NCBI GenBank assembly: GCA_012064415.1
Contig: SSNU01000144.1
Coordinates: 1-49,135, forward strand
Origin: Gyrodactylus bullatarudis
Taxonomy: Eukaryota > Platyhelminthes > Monogenea > Gyrodactylidea > Gyrodactylidae
Direction: 5' to 3'
DNA: 49,135 nt
Notes under the pieces: generated by a model
Told to the model about the DNA's origin: nothing
Seen by the model: the letters and a program-made list of their open reading frames with translations, nothing else
The model's database searches: none
Part shown: one piece after another, positions 11,301-22,919 of the stretch
Numbering within the stretch: position 1 is the stretch's first letter
Layout: each line of letters begins with the position of its first letter
Program-made: the position numbers and the translations under genes

Positions 11301-14300
11301 AAGGGTCGTGAGGGGAAGCCCACTCAATCACAAAGTTGGAGCCTAATTTATTTCGACAAAACGAATTGGCAAAATTTGAAAGGGGAAAGACAGATTCATA
11401 ATGAAAGAAAAATCAGTGGGATTAGCCAACTTTCTCGATAGTAAGCCAATAAAAAACCCGATATTTTTCTCCGGATTCACAGAAAAAAATAATTTTTTGA
11501 ATTCTAAAACGGAATGAGCAAATAAGATGTGGATATTCGAAAAAATTTCAATCTGACCAAAATTAGACAAATAATTCGAATTTGGCCCTAGAGATAGCGA
11601 AGATCCTACTGTTTCCGAGAAAAAGTTAAACGTCCAGATTTTGGATAATTTGCCCTCGTGATAATAGGAAAATTCAAATTGTTCGATTTCCCACAGTAAT
11701 GAAGAAGTTGAGTGAACTTCTACAGGTGAATTCGAATTCTTCGTTCAATGTTGATCCCAAATATCATCATTTGACTGCTTCGAATCATAGAAATCGATAA
11801 AATTTTGAGTTCAAAATTTTAAAAAGTGGAAATTTTTTCAAATATCTTATAGCTCATTCCGTTTTAGAATTCAAAAAATAATTTTTTTCTGTGAATCCGG
11901 AGAAAAATATCGGGTTTTTTGTAAAAATAGTAAACTCTCATCTTCATGTCAACTAGATTTACATTGGAAAATCAGAAGAAGTTTTTTGATGAGCAACCCA
12001 TTTGCAGCTCCATTCAAAAGGCTAACTAGTTGCTCACTTTTCGGAGAGAAATATTGAGTATTATTGTGAAAATAGTAAATCTTATCATGTCAACCACAGT
12101 TTCAGCTTTCTTCATTAGCTAGTCATGACATTGTATATCATAAAGAGAGATAGATAGCTGTAAATAGTAAAGGATAAAAGATTGTAACCTGTTAGCTTAC
12201 CTCCGGAATAGATAAAGTCGAGAATCTTTTCAAAGGCATTCGCCTCAATTTCATGAAGGAATACTGAAGCAGATCTGGATTCACTCAGAGGACCTGTGAA
12301 CATGGCGTAAAAGTAGGGGGAAACACTGGCGAGAATATTGCGATGTGCGGGAAATTCACGATTCTCACTCAACTCCAAGATAACATCGCATAGTTGGTTC
12401 TTTCTATAAAGAATATAGAGACATTTAAACTCTCCAGTCTATATAATGGAGGTCATGCTAAACTTGTTACTGTCCGAATAGCACTGCATATAAGACGAAA
12501 CTTTCCAAAATTACTAAAACCGCCTACCGATATGATAAAATTTCGCTCCAAAATATATTTATATGCTTCTGCAATGAGAAGCAATATTATAAAAGTTTTC
12601 GAATAAAAATCGTTTTTTGACCGATCAGAATTGTTATATCCATGAAAAATTAGAGAAATTTCATTCTTAATAACTTTCATTTGTGGAAGAAATTATGAAA
12701 ATTCAAGTTGATTCACTAAAATAAAACGTTTTTTATTTGAAAATTTTCATAATTTTGTTTATCTTATTACAGAGGCATAAAAAGATACATATTTTGGAGC
12801 GAAATTAGGGTGGGATGGTGTTAAAATACTTGGTTTCATCATATTGATAGGCGATTTTAGTGATTCTTCAAAAGCTCATCCAAGTTTTCCCTATTGGTCA
12901 GTTGATTTCATTAGAAATTATCATTTTACATCAAGGCTGGAAATGAATGAGAAAGTGTGAACCCAGAGATGATCTACATACAACTTATTCATGATGAATT
13001 TGCAAGTGTGATTTAAGAACAATCGACTATTTCGTTCATTCACGTAAGAACATTTTAATTGGTTATGTAAGATTAATTATCGAGACAGTTATCAAGTGTT
13101 GGATAAAAATTCATTATTTTTCCAGTGCACCATTTTATTCTGTTATAATAATTATTATTAGGAGTACCTTCTCTGGTTGTAGAGAAAAGTTGAATGTCTG
13201 GATTCGAGTTGTCTCGAGAAGGAATGTTGAAAATCTTGTTGATAAAAGTTTGAGTAAAAGGTTTTAAAGGCGTAAATTTTTATACTGATTTTAGATCAAA
13301 AGTGATATTAACAATAAGGTCTGAAAATGAAGAATTGGGCGATAATTGTTGCTTTCGATCAAAAGGGTAATTTGACAGTATGCAAAATGTATTTTCTACA
13401 ACCTGTGTCATTTTTAAATCACTGAGAGAGGCTTCTTTCTACGGAAGAACTTACAACAGATTCTTCCTATCATATTTTCATTTTGTCGTAGATGCCATTA
13501 GGCGATAATTTTTTAAATTGAATTCATTTCTTGTTTTAATTATTTGAAGAATTTTATATAGTTAGCCATTAAGAGTTTTTACTGCCCACTAATCTAGTAT
13601 GACTTCTAGAAATCTATCTAAGAGGTTATTTGTTTGAATAAATCAAGCAGGAAGGTTGCAATAGGTTTCAAATTAACTATCCCCTAAGTTACAGGACTTT
13701 TTAGTGAAAATGACTTAGGGATAGGAGAAACAAGGAAGATGATGACTTACTCCCTGAGGTCACGGAATTTGGCCAGGATTTGATTTGAGTGAATGGAGGA
13801 GCGAAATATCTGCGAGTATCCCGATCCTCGAGCATAAAGATAGTGATCCGACTCTGGTTCCTAAATGCAAGTGTAATGATTTTGGTAATGTTACAAATGT
13901 TCTATTTGGTTGATGAAAAAAAGAATAGCTTGGTACATGAATAGGGGGTAATGAATTCTATAGTTATTTTTTCAATATTGAAACTTTTTTTCTAATTTAA
14001 GCAACCCTTTAGATCGAACACACGTGTGAGGATTTTATCCAAACGAATTTCACCTGATACATACGTGGGGCAAGTGAAAAATAACCCATTAGACATCATA
14101 TGTTGCAGGTGAATGAAAATTTGTTACTACACATGCAAATGGGGAATTTTATAATGAAATTTAGGTCAACATGAGAATTCTCAGCCAAACCTTTTAACAG
14201 TGATTGTCTTCACACGCCTTCTTTTCAGTCGTACGACAAGCTCATAAAACACAAAAGACCATTTGGTATATATTTCTATGATACCATTTCTATCAGAATA

Positions 14301-16533
14301 GAGAATAGTTTAAGAGTTTGACCTATTATAATAAAGTATATAGATGATAATAATAGACGTAATAGTAATTTAACTTCTTTTTTTGCCAAAAAGCTGAATC
14401 CAACACTGCTCAATGTAGCAAGAAGACGAATATAGAAGAAAAAATAACAACGAAATGATTCTTACCAGCTGGTGTATGCTGTATGCTCATTTTCTAGCAC
14501 ACCTAGACGACATCTTCTTTATACTCAACAGGCCTTTCACTCAATTTCTAAATTTTGAGCCATTTCAAAATGGTTCCAATACAGTGACTTAAATTTTTGT
14601 CCATTCTAGAAGGAAGAAGTTTAAATGTTTGAAAAATATCCGTACCGATCACTGATAATGCGTAAACTTGTTCATAAAGGAACAAATGAGAAAAGTTTAG
14701 CTATGAAAGAGTAGTTCCTCCTAACTTTTATTCTGGCTTAAATAGTCATTGAGAAATTCAAAAAAAATGTGTACCTTTGAATTCAGATATCTTTGAGCCT
14801 CTTTTAGCAATTTTTACATAAAACAAGTATTCCTCTAGATAAATTAACTGATCTAGATCAATAAATCAATCGGTAGATAAAAAAGTGTATTCCCTCAAGT
14901 CGTTAGCCTGTTCCGATTGATTTGTCCTCGTTCAAATCTTAAATTTGATATGCACGAAGCCTTTTCAAAAGCAAGCTTGTCGAAAGATTTGTCATTTTTA
15001 GTAGTAGAAAACCACAATTCCCTAACCGGAGGATCTTGAGAAAGACCCTGAATCATAAAAGGTATGGAAGGTGATTTCTTGTATTTTTCAAACCAAGCTT
15101 TATGATGAATAGTTCTAACCTCACCAAGAAAGGCTTCAAGTTATGATGCATACATTCTAGAATAAAAAAAATATGGTTTATTAAAGCAAGTTTCTCAGTT
15201 GGTCCATGGTTTTATTATCAAAGTGAATCATCCAAGATTTTACACAAATTAAATCGATAAATATCTCTTTCTGTGATAGCCCAAGTTCCTCTATTCTTTT
15301 CAAAATAAGAGAAAAAAAGTGTTTTAATTTGATTCTTTGAATCCATAGATCGATTTGGATAGATAAATGGATGAGATCAGGTGAGTTTTGAAATTATATT
15401 TCCTAACATCATTATAAAACATGAAGGATTTATTAACATGTGAAATGAAATAAAAGTAATATCACTAGAATAATTCTTGATTCATAACTACAGCTAAAGA
15501 GAGAGAAATAGTGACTAGTAGTATTGATGAAAAAAGAGAAAGACTGTTCTCAAAAGAACATTTGGCGGTTGATTAATCTGTCAATTCGAGATTTGATAGA
15601 ATTTCAGACAATGACAAACACAAAGGAGGGCAGACAGAGAAAGATGGTGGGATAAACACACAAAGTTTCCAGGAAAATAAGTTTATGCATGTTCTTTTCG
15701 GGAATAGTTAACTTGTTATTCGATTCGATAGTGGAATTAAATAGAGTTAATTAGAAATTAATTTCAAAAGATTCAAGTAGTCTGAGAAAAAAGAGAATGT
15801 TTTCAATTTGAAATATGAACGATCTCATGTTTTTGGGATCACATGTCAGAGAATTTAAAGATCAATAGAATTATGATCTGTTCTTAGCAATAACAGTCAA
15901 AAAGAAATTTCCATACTTGAAATAAAATAGATTTTTCATGGAAAAACGTTTAATTTCAGATTTCAGATTACGATTTATCTTCAAATTCTGTTTGAATGAA
16001 CTGATTATGTAAATAAAAAGAAAAAATCAATAAATTTATGAATTGAATTTGCTTACATTATGAGTCAATTGATTCGTTAGAGTTTCCAAGGGATTCTTCA
16101 GCTGACTATCATTCAATGCCTGAAATGAGTACGAATTTCTGGTGAGTTGGTCATGAATACGATTCTGATTATTGTTATGATTCAATGCAGAACCAGAGTG
16201 AACTGATGAAACGTTGTTATTGCTATGTGTCCGCGAACTGTAGAGGCTACTGTTTGAAGAAGACCTTGAGCTACTATTCAATCCAACAGTCAAATCACGG
16301 GTTGATTGATAAAGACGTGATGGCTGGCCAATATGATTTTCCTGCCTTGGACTCAGCTGGCCACGGTATGATTGTCCTGAAGAGATAATTGGATTTAACA
16401 ATAAATCATTCAAACATAGATTAATGTATTCAAATTAAAGAAAGAGAATCATACCGAGAGAATGTCTATGATTGCCAGAGTAGCATGAATTTGATAATTC
16501 TGGATTGTTCACAATTTCTTCCTCTCCTTCCAT
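8340..16533 (-). CDS. KLHL2/3-like: BTB-BACK-Kelch protein, KLHL2/KLHL3 type (Cullin-3 substrate adaptor)
   Basis: Seven coding exons on the minus strand: 16533-16455, 16376-16057, 13860-13751, 12403-12201, 11036-10832, 10045-9464 and 9093-8340; all phases agree, giving 750 residues. Order: an unusual Ser/Asn-rich N-terminus (about 130 residues); BTB from about 165 (NQLCDVILELS, FPAHRNILASVSPYFYAMF); BACK (CCEFLQSKI, NCLGIQRFAD); and Kelch repeats with YVVGGFNG, YAIGGFDG, YALGGYDG, YVIGGHDG and FVVGGDDG. The blade wording is closest to KLHL2/KLHL3 and Drosophila kelch; family members bind Cul3 through BTB and recruit substrates with the propeller. An Asn/Ser/Thr-rich insert of about 45 residues interrupts the first blade near the exon junction at 9464. 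The ATG at 16531-16533 follows a likely 5' UTR splice acceptor by two bases. Introns are 78, 2196, 1347, 1164, 786 and 370 bp; several carry inverted repeats. Confidence 0.9.
10158..10245 (-). ncRNA. Possible pre-miRNA-like hairpin in KLHL intron 5
   Basis: Arms 10158-10191 and 10211-10245 are complementary (14 paired bases at the base, a roughly 10-base internal mismatch, then about 10 paired bases) around a loop of about 20 nt, 88 nt in all. The length fits a miRNA precursor, but the internal mismatch is large and no known mature miRNA was recognised. A short inverted-repeat transposon remnant is an equal alternative. Strand is given as that of the host gene; the fold forms on either strand. 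Confidence 0.35.
10521..10570 (+). repeat. Possible truncated tRNA-derived SINE head
   Basis: GGAGATGGCCTACTGGTTAG resembles the 5' part of a tRNA or tRNA-derived SINE; TGGCCTACTGG at 10526-10536 fits an RNA polymerase III A box with one mismatch. No good B box (GGTTCGA) follows at the right distance, so it would be a truncated or decayed copy. It lies in a KLHL intron, in a stretch visibly less AT-rich than its surroundings. Confidence 0.25.
11450..11921. repeat. Long near-perfect inverted repeat (MITE/foldback-like) in KLHL intron 4
   Basis: The left arm, about 11450-11529, and the right arm, about 11842-11921, are near-perfect reverse complements over about 75 bp. Both include CTCCGGATTCACAG, a TGAATTCTAAAACGGAATGAG block and CGGGTTTTTT. 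They enclose about 310 bp without coding potential. Near identity suggests recent insertion or selection for the fold. A diverged relative of one arm is at 41288-41345. Confidence 0.75.
12505..12873. mobile_element. MITE-like element with about 55-bp terminal inverted repeats in KLHL intron 3
   Basis: The left arm (12505-12562) and right arm (12784-12873) are complementary: TTTCGCTCCAAAATATAT pairs with ATATTTTGGAGCGAAA, and CCGCCTACCGATATGAT pairs with a copy near 12837-12856 offset by a roughly 35-bp insertion. The interior contains CGTTTTTTGACCGATC and GAAAATTTTCATAATTTTG, which recur at 48880-48990. No transposase frame. The pattern suggests a non-autonomous DNA transposon; the superfamily is unknown. 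Confidence 0.55.
14164..14221 (+). repeat. Dispersed repeat, copy A
   Basis: Contains GAATTCTCAGCCAAACC followed by GTGATTGTCTTCACACGCCT. The same two blocks with matching spacing occur at the window end (49072-49135), and a more diverged copy is at 28201-28257. Lies in KLHL intron 2. Confidence 0.6.
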
Positions 16534-17068
16534 CTCTGAGGACAGCAAAACTTAGATTGTCATTGATCGAATTTAACTGCAAGATAAGATGAAATCAAAA
16601 TTCAAAGATATACATTTCAAGGGGGTTTTCAGTTTCGAATGAGACGAACTAAAGGAAATACTCAATGAAATAAACATATGGCCAAGATTTGCTTCATATC
16701 CAAGACTAATATAAATACTCTTTAGAAACATTTTTCGGCTATGAACCAAAGGAAAATAGCTTCATGTTGAATTATTTTAACCCAAATATATTGTATGTAG
16801 TAGATTTTACTGATTAAGAATGTATAAAAGTTTCAATTACAAAATGATAGGAATTTTTAAAGCTTATCAAGGCAGTTATTATGAAAAAATACTCACTTTG
16901 AGCGGGTAATTTTTTACAGCTTAATGATTTTCAAAGATTAACGTCTGGTTTTGAGCCAAAATTCATATTTTCAATCGAAATAAATATCCGCCAGGGAAAA
17001 CTTTTAAAGCGACTCGGTATGAAAACTATTGTTTGAATTCATAGAAAAATACAAATTTCCATTTAGTC
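16534..17068. promoter_or_regulatory. Divergent intergenic region between KLHL and RPL34
   Basis: No coding exon seen. Both genes show a splice-acceptor-like sequence just before their ATG (minus strand CCTCAG ending at 16536; plus strand TTTAG ending at 17066), so this region may hold their 5' UTR exons and promoters, or be a site of leader addition. No TATA box stands out. Confidence 0.4.
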
Positions 17069-17468
17069 ATGCAGAGACTTACCCTTAGAAGAAGGTTATC
17101 TTACAATACAAACAGAAACACCAGAAAAGTGTAAGTTATCACTTTTCAGTTCATTATTCCGTAAACGATTGATTTCTCCTCTTTTTCTCAGCGTCAAGAC
17201 TCCAGGTGGAAAGCTCGTATATATCTATATCAAAAAACGTGGTACTGTCCCAAAATGTGGTGATTGCAAAAAGAAGCTTTCTGGTGTTGCTGCCACTAGA
17301 CCACATGAAAGATCTAAGATGACCCATAGGAAAAAGACTGTTAATCGTGCTTACGGTGGTGTCAGATGCCACACATGTCTAAGACAGAGAATCATTAGAT
17401 CATTCATGGTCGAAGAGCAAAAGAATATGAAACTTGTTTGTAAAGAAGCTCTCAAGTCTAAGAAATAA
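17069..17468 (+). CDS. RPL34: 60S ribosomal protein L34 (eL34)
   Basis: Exon 1 17069-17130, intron 17131-17191 (61 bp, GTAAG...CAG, phase 2), exon 2 17192-17468; 112 residues, close to the usual 110-120. eL34 is a small basic protein of the large ribosomal subunit. The N-terminus reads MQRLTLRRRLSYNT, then KTPGGKLVYIYIKK, PKCGDCKKKL, TVNRAYGGVRCHTC and RQRIIRSFMVEEQK, matching the family throughout, including the CxxC pairs. The splice choice keeps the spacing from SYNT to TPGG the same as in other animals. The gene converges with U2SURP, whose stop codon is 208 bp away. AATAAA at about 17613-17618 is a candidate poly(A) signal. Confidence 0.95.
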
Positions 17469-17676
17469 ATTTCAAACGTTTTTATGTCTTGACAAGTTAT
17501 CTTGTTCTTAATCCTATATGCTTGTATTCAGTTTAAATTTTAACAATTATTGCTTCATCTGAACCACTGTCGTCGCTTAGCTTGCACAAATTGCCCTCAA
17601 ATATCAGAAATCAATAAATGAGTCAGGGTTAGTATTGCAAGATATTTATTTACAAAATAAAAACAAGAATTAGACG

Positions 17677-20600
17677 TTAACGCTTCCTACTCTTTCCATT
17701 CTTGTGATTTCGGGAAGAGCTAGATCTTGATGAACTGCGGTGGGTTCTTTTCCTGCTCTCATCTGAAGAGTATTCATCATTGGAATTTTTATCTCTTTTT
17801 CTTGAATTTAGAGACTTTCCATCTGTTTTTTCTAAATAAAACCAAGGTTTAATGAATAATATTAGCAGACAAGAATGAGGAAAATTACCCTGAGTTTTCT
17901 TCATGGCGGAGTCAATGAGTTGACTGCGATACTTTCTAACTTGTTCCTCAATTGAAGCCAACGTTTTACTGGGATTATTTCTACGAGAATGCTCAAGTTC
18001 ATCTTGATACTTTAGGACCTGAAGTTCAATGTCTCTGAGTTTCTCTCGGTCAATCTCAAGTTCCTTCTTTTGCAAGAGATTATTGGCGGAAAGGGGTTTA
18101 CCGTCAACATCATCTAAAGAGGAAATAATTTTCATTATCATGCGGATTGGAAAAAAGTTTACTGCATGAACATACCAGGACCTGAAGAAATATCATCATC
18201 ATCGTAGGCGACCAGGTTGAATTCACTCGAGTTCAATGGTTGACCATCAACGTCGTCGTTGGAATTGGCTGGGGATGACTTGGCTGTTTTGCTCTCATTG
18301 GAGTCGAATAATTTCCAACGATTGGCCTGAGAGAGAGTTTCAGACTCCACAGTCTCATCGTCTAGTGTCTCCCATTTACTCTTGATAAAGAGCGATGAGG
18401 AGTTTGAGGCTTTGGGATTCGATGGTTGCGGTGCAAGTGGATTGAATCCAATTTTGGTTCCGATCGGCTGGGAAATGCTAGAAAAGTTGATTAGGCTATG
18501 AAAAATGAATTTACTCAAGAGGGACACCATCAGAGTCTTCACTATCACTTTTATTCGTGCTTTTCTTGGGCGATTTCATATCAAGTGGTTTTCCGTCCAC
18601 ATCGGCATCTTCGTCATCATCATCGTACTGGACAAGTGGATTTGATCTAGCCTTCTTTTCAACTGGTTCCTCAGGTATAGGAGGAGTGGTCTTTCCATCC
18701 TTTACATCATCGCTATCACTCTGAAAAGAAGAAATGATGCTCAATTAATTTTCCAATTCACTGTCCCAGATCAAGGGATCATTGAACTCACTTTATTAGA
18801 TCCGAGGAATGTGACACGCAAATTATGAAGAAATTCATTCGGATAAATAGCCCAATCATGCCAGGCCCTTAAGCATAAGAGGACTTTTTGCTGAACAATT
18901 TTTTGTGTTATTATTAAAGGTGATGAATGTTTCATAAATCATTTTTCACAAGACAGTGAGAAAGAGAGATGATCAAAATTCGCCCATGTTTCATCTCTCA
19001 GTCCCCTGATATAGACTTCCTGTGGCCATCATCATAGTCATACACACATACTCACAAATACAAGAAGTTCAGATTCTTATTTATATAAATGCAGAGTTGT
19101 TAATAACATTATTGAGATGATGACAAGGAACATCCTAGGCTCACAAAGAAAGGAAAGAGTGACGGAGAACATGTTCCAGAAGGGTTGTTTCATTTCCCTT
19201 TAATAATTTTTCTTTTGACACACAAGAGAATATCTTTTTATTTGGCATTTTGTCAAAGTTGGGGGAGGTTTTGTTTATAATTATTCATCATATTTCAATT
19301 ACAAATTACAGAGAGTGGATAATTTGGAAATATTGAGGGATATTATGATGTAAATATTGATATCCTAATTAAATTGACTCAGAATATTGGTCAAGAGACC
19401 TGGTTATTCTCAACGATCCTGATGATAGAATGCAAGAAGACTGTGATCACGAGAAATTTGTTTTAAGCATTAAATTTTTGAATAAAAAACAGACTGAGAA
19501 TTATTATTAATAATAATAGTAAGTTTACTAATTAGTTTTTGAAGAGAGGATCATTAAACTCGAAGTAGGCTAATGGTGGTTGAGGAAAAAAGGTAATTTC
19601 TCTCAAAGGTCAACATTGATAATAATGAAATCAAGTGTATAGTATATAAACTAACCTTGAGTTGATCTGCTTTCAACTTGATCCTTTGAGACTCGTCAAG
19701 GAGAATGCAGTAATGTTTGTTTAAGAAGGAAAACATTGCTGGCAAATGTCTTTCAAGACTAAAGTTATCAGAGAATTTAAAATACATTAAAAGTAGGATA
19801 TTTTTTCGGATATCACAATGTACATGACATATATCCCATCCATGAATGACACGAACAGAAAAGTTTAGTCTTGGTACAGACACTACACCCAGAGAATGTG
19901 TATAAATTAAATTCTCTCTCTCTCTGATTTGCCTTATAAATTAGTTATGTAATTACTAATTAGAGAGAGAGAAAAGACATAAAAGATCTGATGCATGTCA
20001 TTCAAAGGGGAGGGAGGTGTACTGGTGATGAGAACTTTTTAAATACCTAAAATGTATATGCTTGATTCAGTGATTAAACAGACTAAACCTAGAATCTCAA
20101 ATGGCATTAGAAATCAATCCATCAATAGGGGTATAGATAGACTTACATTCTACGATATGCTGAAGCATTAAAAGCTTTGGCACAAGAATTATAAAGAATA
20201 TCACTAATGAGATAAATTCGTCCAACGAGAATGGGCATTGTGACCAATTTATCATCATCATCAAAACCATTGGGATCTAATGATTTCAATATAATTTCAG
20301 TTATATCTTCGGCTGATTCGGCGTGTTGGAGGCACCAGAGCATAACCCTGCCAATTCCATTGACTGTGGGCTCAATGGTCTTGAGAAGTTTGATGAGCTT
20401 CTTCTTTCGAGAGTCAGAAAGTATTGTATTTGCTTGGTTAATGGCAGATTGGCGATCTCTTTCAGCATCATACCTAAAAGCAGAATAGATCAACGATTAG
20501 AGAGGATTGAAGAAAAATTATATGTAAAGCCTACATTGTGTAGAGAGGATCAGATTTGCTAAAGTTGGGAGAATAGTCCAATTTGTCTGGTATGATGAGC

Positions 20601-21990
20601 TCCTCTGGCATGGGAGTGGAGAAAAAGTCCAATGGTGGTGGTCGCCACCAAGGGCCAGACAAGAACATTTTAAATTCATCTGTGCACCAAGAGTTGGAAG
20701 CTTCACCCTGAAATTAAAAATACATAAATAATAATGATGATAAGAGTATAAACATTTAAATTATAAGCCAACTAACATGAAGGATTGACCACAACTTCCA
20801 GCGGTAGTAAACATGCTCAGGACAATTGTAATCGTAGAGGAAACGATAAATAGGATTATTCTGCTCTTTATGGATGATTGCAGCCTCAAATTCAGGGCCC
20901 TCTAGAACAACAAATTCAATAGTTCTATGAATGAGAATCAGTAAGGCTCTATCTGTAGGAATGGTGACTCTGACGACACAATTTTTGAGTAGTTCTGTCA
21001 TTTCAGACCGTGACATGCTACGAGTGTCATACGGCTTTCTTGGAGTTGGAGGCATCAGAGATGAACTGGAACCAGATTTGACTAATTTAATCCTATCGAC
21101 TAGACTCCTGTATTCACTCTCTAGCCAGTCTCTAGGCTGAGCATTAAAGGGGAGACCAGAGGGCTGGGAAGGTTTCAATAGTTCATGAAGAGTTTCGGGA
21201 ACAAAAATGGGATATGCTGGCATTGTCACGGGTTTGCCCCAACCAATTTTGAGCTCGTTACCGTTAAGATCTTTGCCGCGTAACCTTGTCATGGCTCTTT
21301 CACAGTCTGGACGATTCATATAGGCAACAAATCCGCAATTTTTCACAAATGGTTTATTCTCCTCAGGTCTAGGAGCCATGATTTTAACACTTGCCAGAGC
21401 TCCATATCTACCAAAAGAATCGACAAGATCTTGCTCAGTGGTTGATTTATGTAGATTTCCAACAAATAAATTTGTTGTCACCAAATCAGTATCTAATTCC
21501 ATAACGGCACAGTCTGGATTAATCAAGCCAAGCACATCCCCTTTTCCAGATTTATTTTGATTCTTGAGTTCGCGTTGTTCTTGCATTCTTTTTAGTTCTT
21601 CCTTAAAAAGTTCCAAGTTTGATTTCTTTTTTTCTTCCTTCTTTTTAATAACTGGACGAGGAGGAGTTTCACTGGTTAATTTATTTTCTGTTTTCGGCTT
21701 TGTAACAGGTTCGAAACGCGATACAGGCTTGTAGATTTTTGAAGAATCAGCTTTAATACCTATATAAATGCAATAAATAGAAAGAATAAACCAGCTTACT
21801 TTTGGCGTCTGGATTGACGACACCTCCTCTGACCCAAGACTGACTGCCTGGCTGTGGAACATTTTGAAATGTTTCGATAAATTCTTGATAAACTCTCGCT
21901 GTTTCTTCCGCATCATTCTAGCATTAAAGCAAGGTTTCTTACTTTATCCGGCATAAACCGCACCCCGGCTGTGTGTGCTCTGCTAACCAT
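17677..21990 (-). CDS. U2SURP: U2 snRNP-associated SURP-motif protein (SR140)
   Basis: Eleven coding exons on the minus strand: 21990-21943, 21917-21800, 21759-20777, 20707-20535, 20473-20147, 19758-19656, 18890-18792, 18720-18515, 18477-18176, 18113-17889 and 17831-17677; all phases agree, giving 912 residues. SR140 associates with the U2 snRNP in pre-mRNA splicing. In order: VRGGVVN segment; basic KKKSNLELFKEELKRMQEQR; RRM at about 150-234 (RNP2 LFVGNL, RNP1 NCGFVAYM); SURP module (IHRTIEFVVLEGPEFEAAII and HVYYRWKLWSIL); CID-like helical domain (GRVMLWCLQHAESAEDI, YLISDILYNS, RAWHDWAIYP); repeated acidic DGxPL motifs; a coiled region (KLRDIELQVLKYQDELEHSR); and a short RS-like tail. An in-frame TAA lies just before the ATG at 21990. 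Introns of 25, 40 and 37 nt sit beside others of 57-765 nt. The RS tail is shorter than in vertebrates. Confidence 0.92.
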
Positions 21991-22100
21991 TTATTCAATA
22001 AATTTTATTGATAATTCATACAATGCGGGAATACGTAAGTAATTTTAAGCAAATTTTTTAAAATTTTCTTTCAGATCGTTTGAAGTCATCAAAAATTCTA
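21991..22100. promoter_or_regulatory. Candidate bidirectional promoter between U2SURP and TTC1
   Basis: 110 bp separate the divergent start codons. A probable 40-nt 5' UTR intron of TTC1 (22035-22074, GTAAGT...TTTCAG) occupies part of it, so the shared promoter must be very compact. Inferred from layout. Confidence 0.45.
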
Positions 22101-22888
22101 ATGACATCAGAAAACGAAAAGGAAAAATCTGACGATGAATTCCATGATGCTATCTCTGATGACGAGAAAGTTGAAAATGTTGACGAGTTAGCTGATTGTA
22201 CCGATAAATTGAGGATTGAGGAAGAAAATAGATTAACACCCGAGGAATTAGAGGAAAGAAAAGCCTCTTCTTTAGTTCTAAAGGAAGAGGGAAATATTTT
22301 TTATAAAGATTCAAATTATGAAGATGCGATTTTAAAGTATTCAGAAGCCTTGGCTTTATGTCCGTTGAAGTTTGAGACTGAAAGATCAACCATCCTCTCT
22401 AACCGAGCTGCATGCTTCAAGGCCGACGGTAAAAATGAAGAATCATTAAAAGACACTAACGAAGCATTAAAGTTGAACCCAAAGTATCTCAAGTGCCTGA
22501 TAAGAAGAGGAGATTTGTTATTCGATTCAGAAGATTATGAAGAGTCATATGAAGATTATAAGAAAATTCTAGAAATAGAACCAACTAATACCATAGCTAT
22601 TCAAAAATGTAGAGTAAGTTTTACTCAAGTTTGAGATGTTTTTTCAATCACATCCAAATAAAGAAACTGTTTTTATATAATTAACTTTGCCTAGTAAAAA
22701 TAAATTAATTTTTTCAGATTCTCCCTGGCCTTATTGAGGAAAAACGAGAAAAGATGAAAGAAGAAATGTTCACTCAGCTCAAATCGTTGGGAAACATGGT
22801 TTTGGGACACTTCGGATTGAGTACAGACAATTTCAAGCTGAACAAAGATGAAAAAACAGGAGGATATTCTGTTAATTTTACAAAATAA
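22101..22888 (+). CDS. TTC1: Tetratricopeptide repeat protein 1
   Basis: Exon 1 22101-22613, intron 22614-22717 (104 bp, GTAAGT...TTTTTTCAG, phase 0), exon 2 22718-22888; 227 residues. Three TPR motifs are visible: [20 protein letters not shown], then [20 protein letters not shown], then [19 protein letters not shown]. They follow an acidic N-terminus. The C-terminus ([20 protein letters not shown] and GGYSVNF) is the signature tail of TTC1 rather than other TPR proteins. TTC1 is reported to bind Hsp90/Hsp70 tails and signalling partners. The chosen ATG is the first in frame after a probable 5' UTR intron. The stop codon is 31 bp from the stop of DRAP1 on the opposite strand. Confidence 0.92.
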
Positions 22889-22919
22889 TATAATTTATTT
22901 ATTCAGAACTGCATTTAGC
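22889..22919. terminator. 31-bp tail-to-tail junction of TTC1 and DRAP1
   Basis: Both 3' UTRs must start here. On the minus strand AATAAA reads at 22903-22898, about 20 bp past the DRAP1 stop, so DRAP1 cleavage would fall in or next to TTC1 coding sequence. No separate canonical AATAAA for TTC1 was seen; its end probably lies inside DRAP1. Confidence 0.6.

Noticed and set aside
16185..16388. Plus-strand frame opposite the KLHL N-terminal exon
   Set aside because: The minus strand reads as the phase-consistent KLHL exon; the plus frame lacks splice or homology support.
18159..18744. Two independent small acidic proteins on the minus strand
   Set aside because: They are U2SURP exons 8 and 9 separated by a 37-nt intron and carry its DGxPL repeats.
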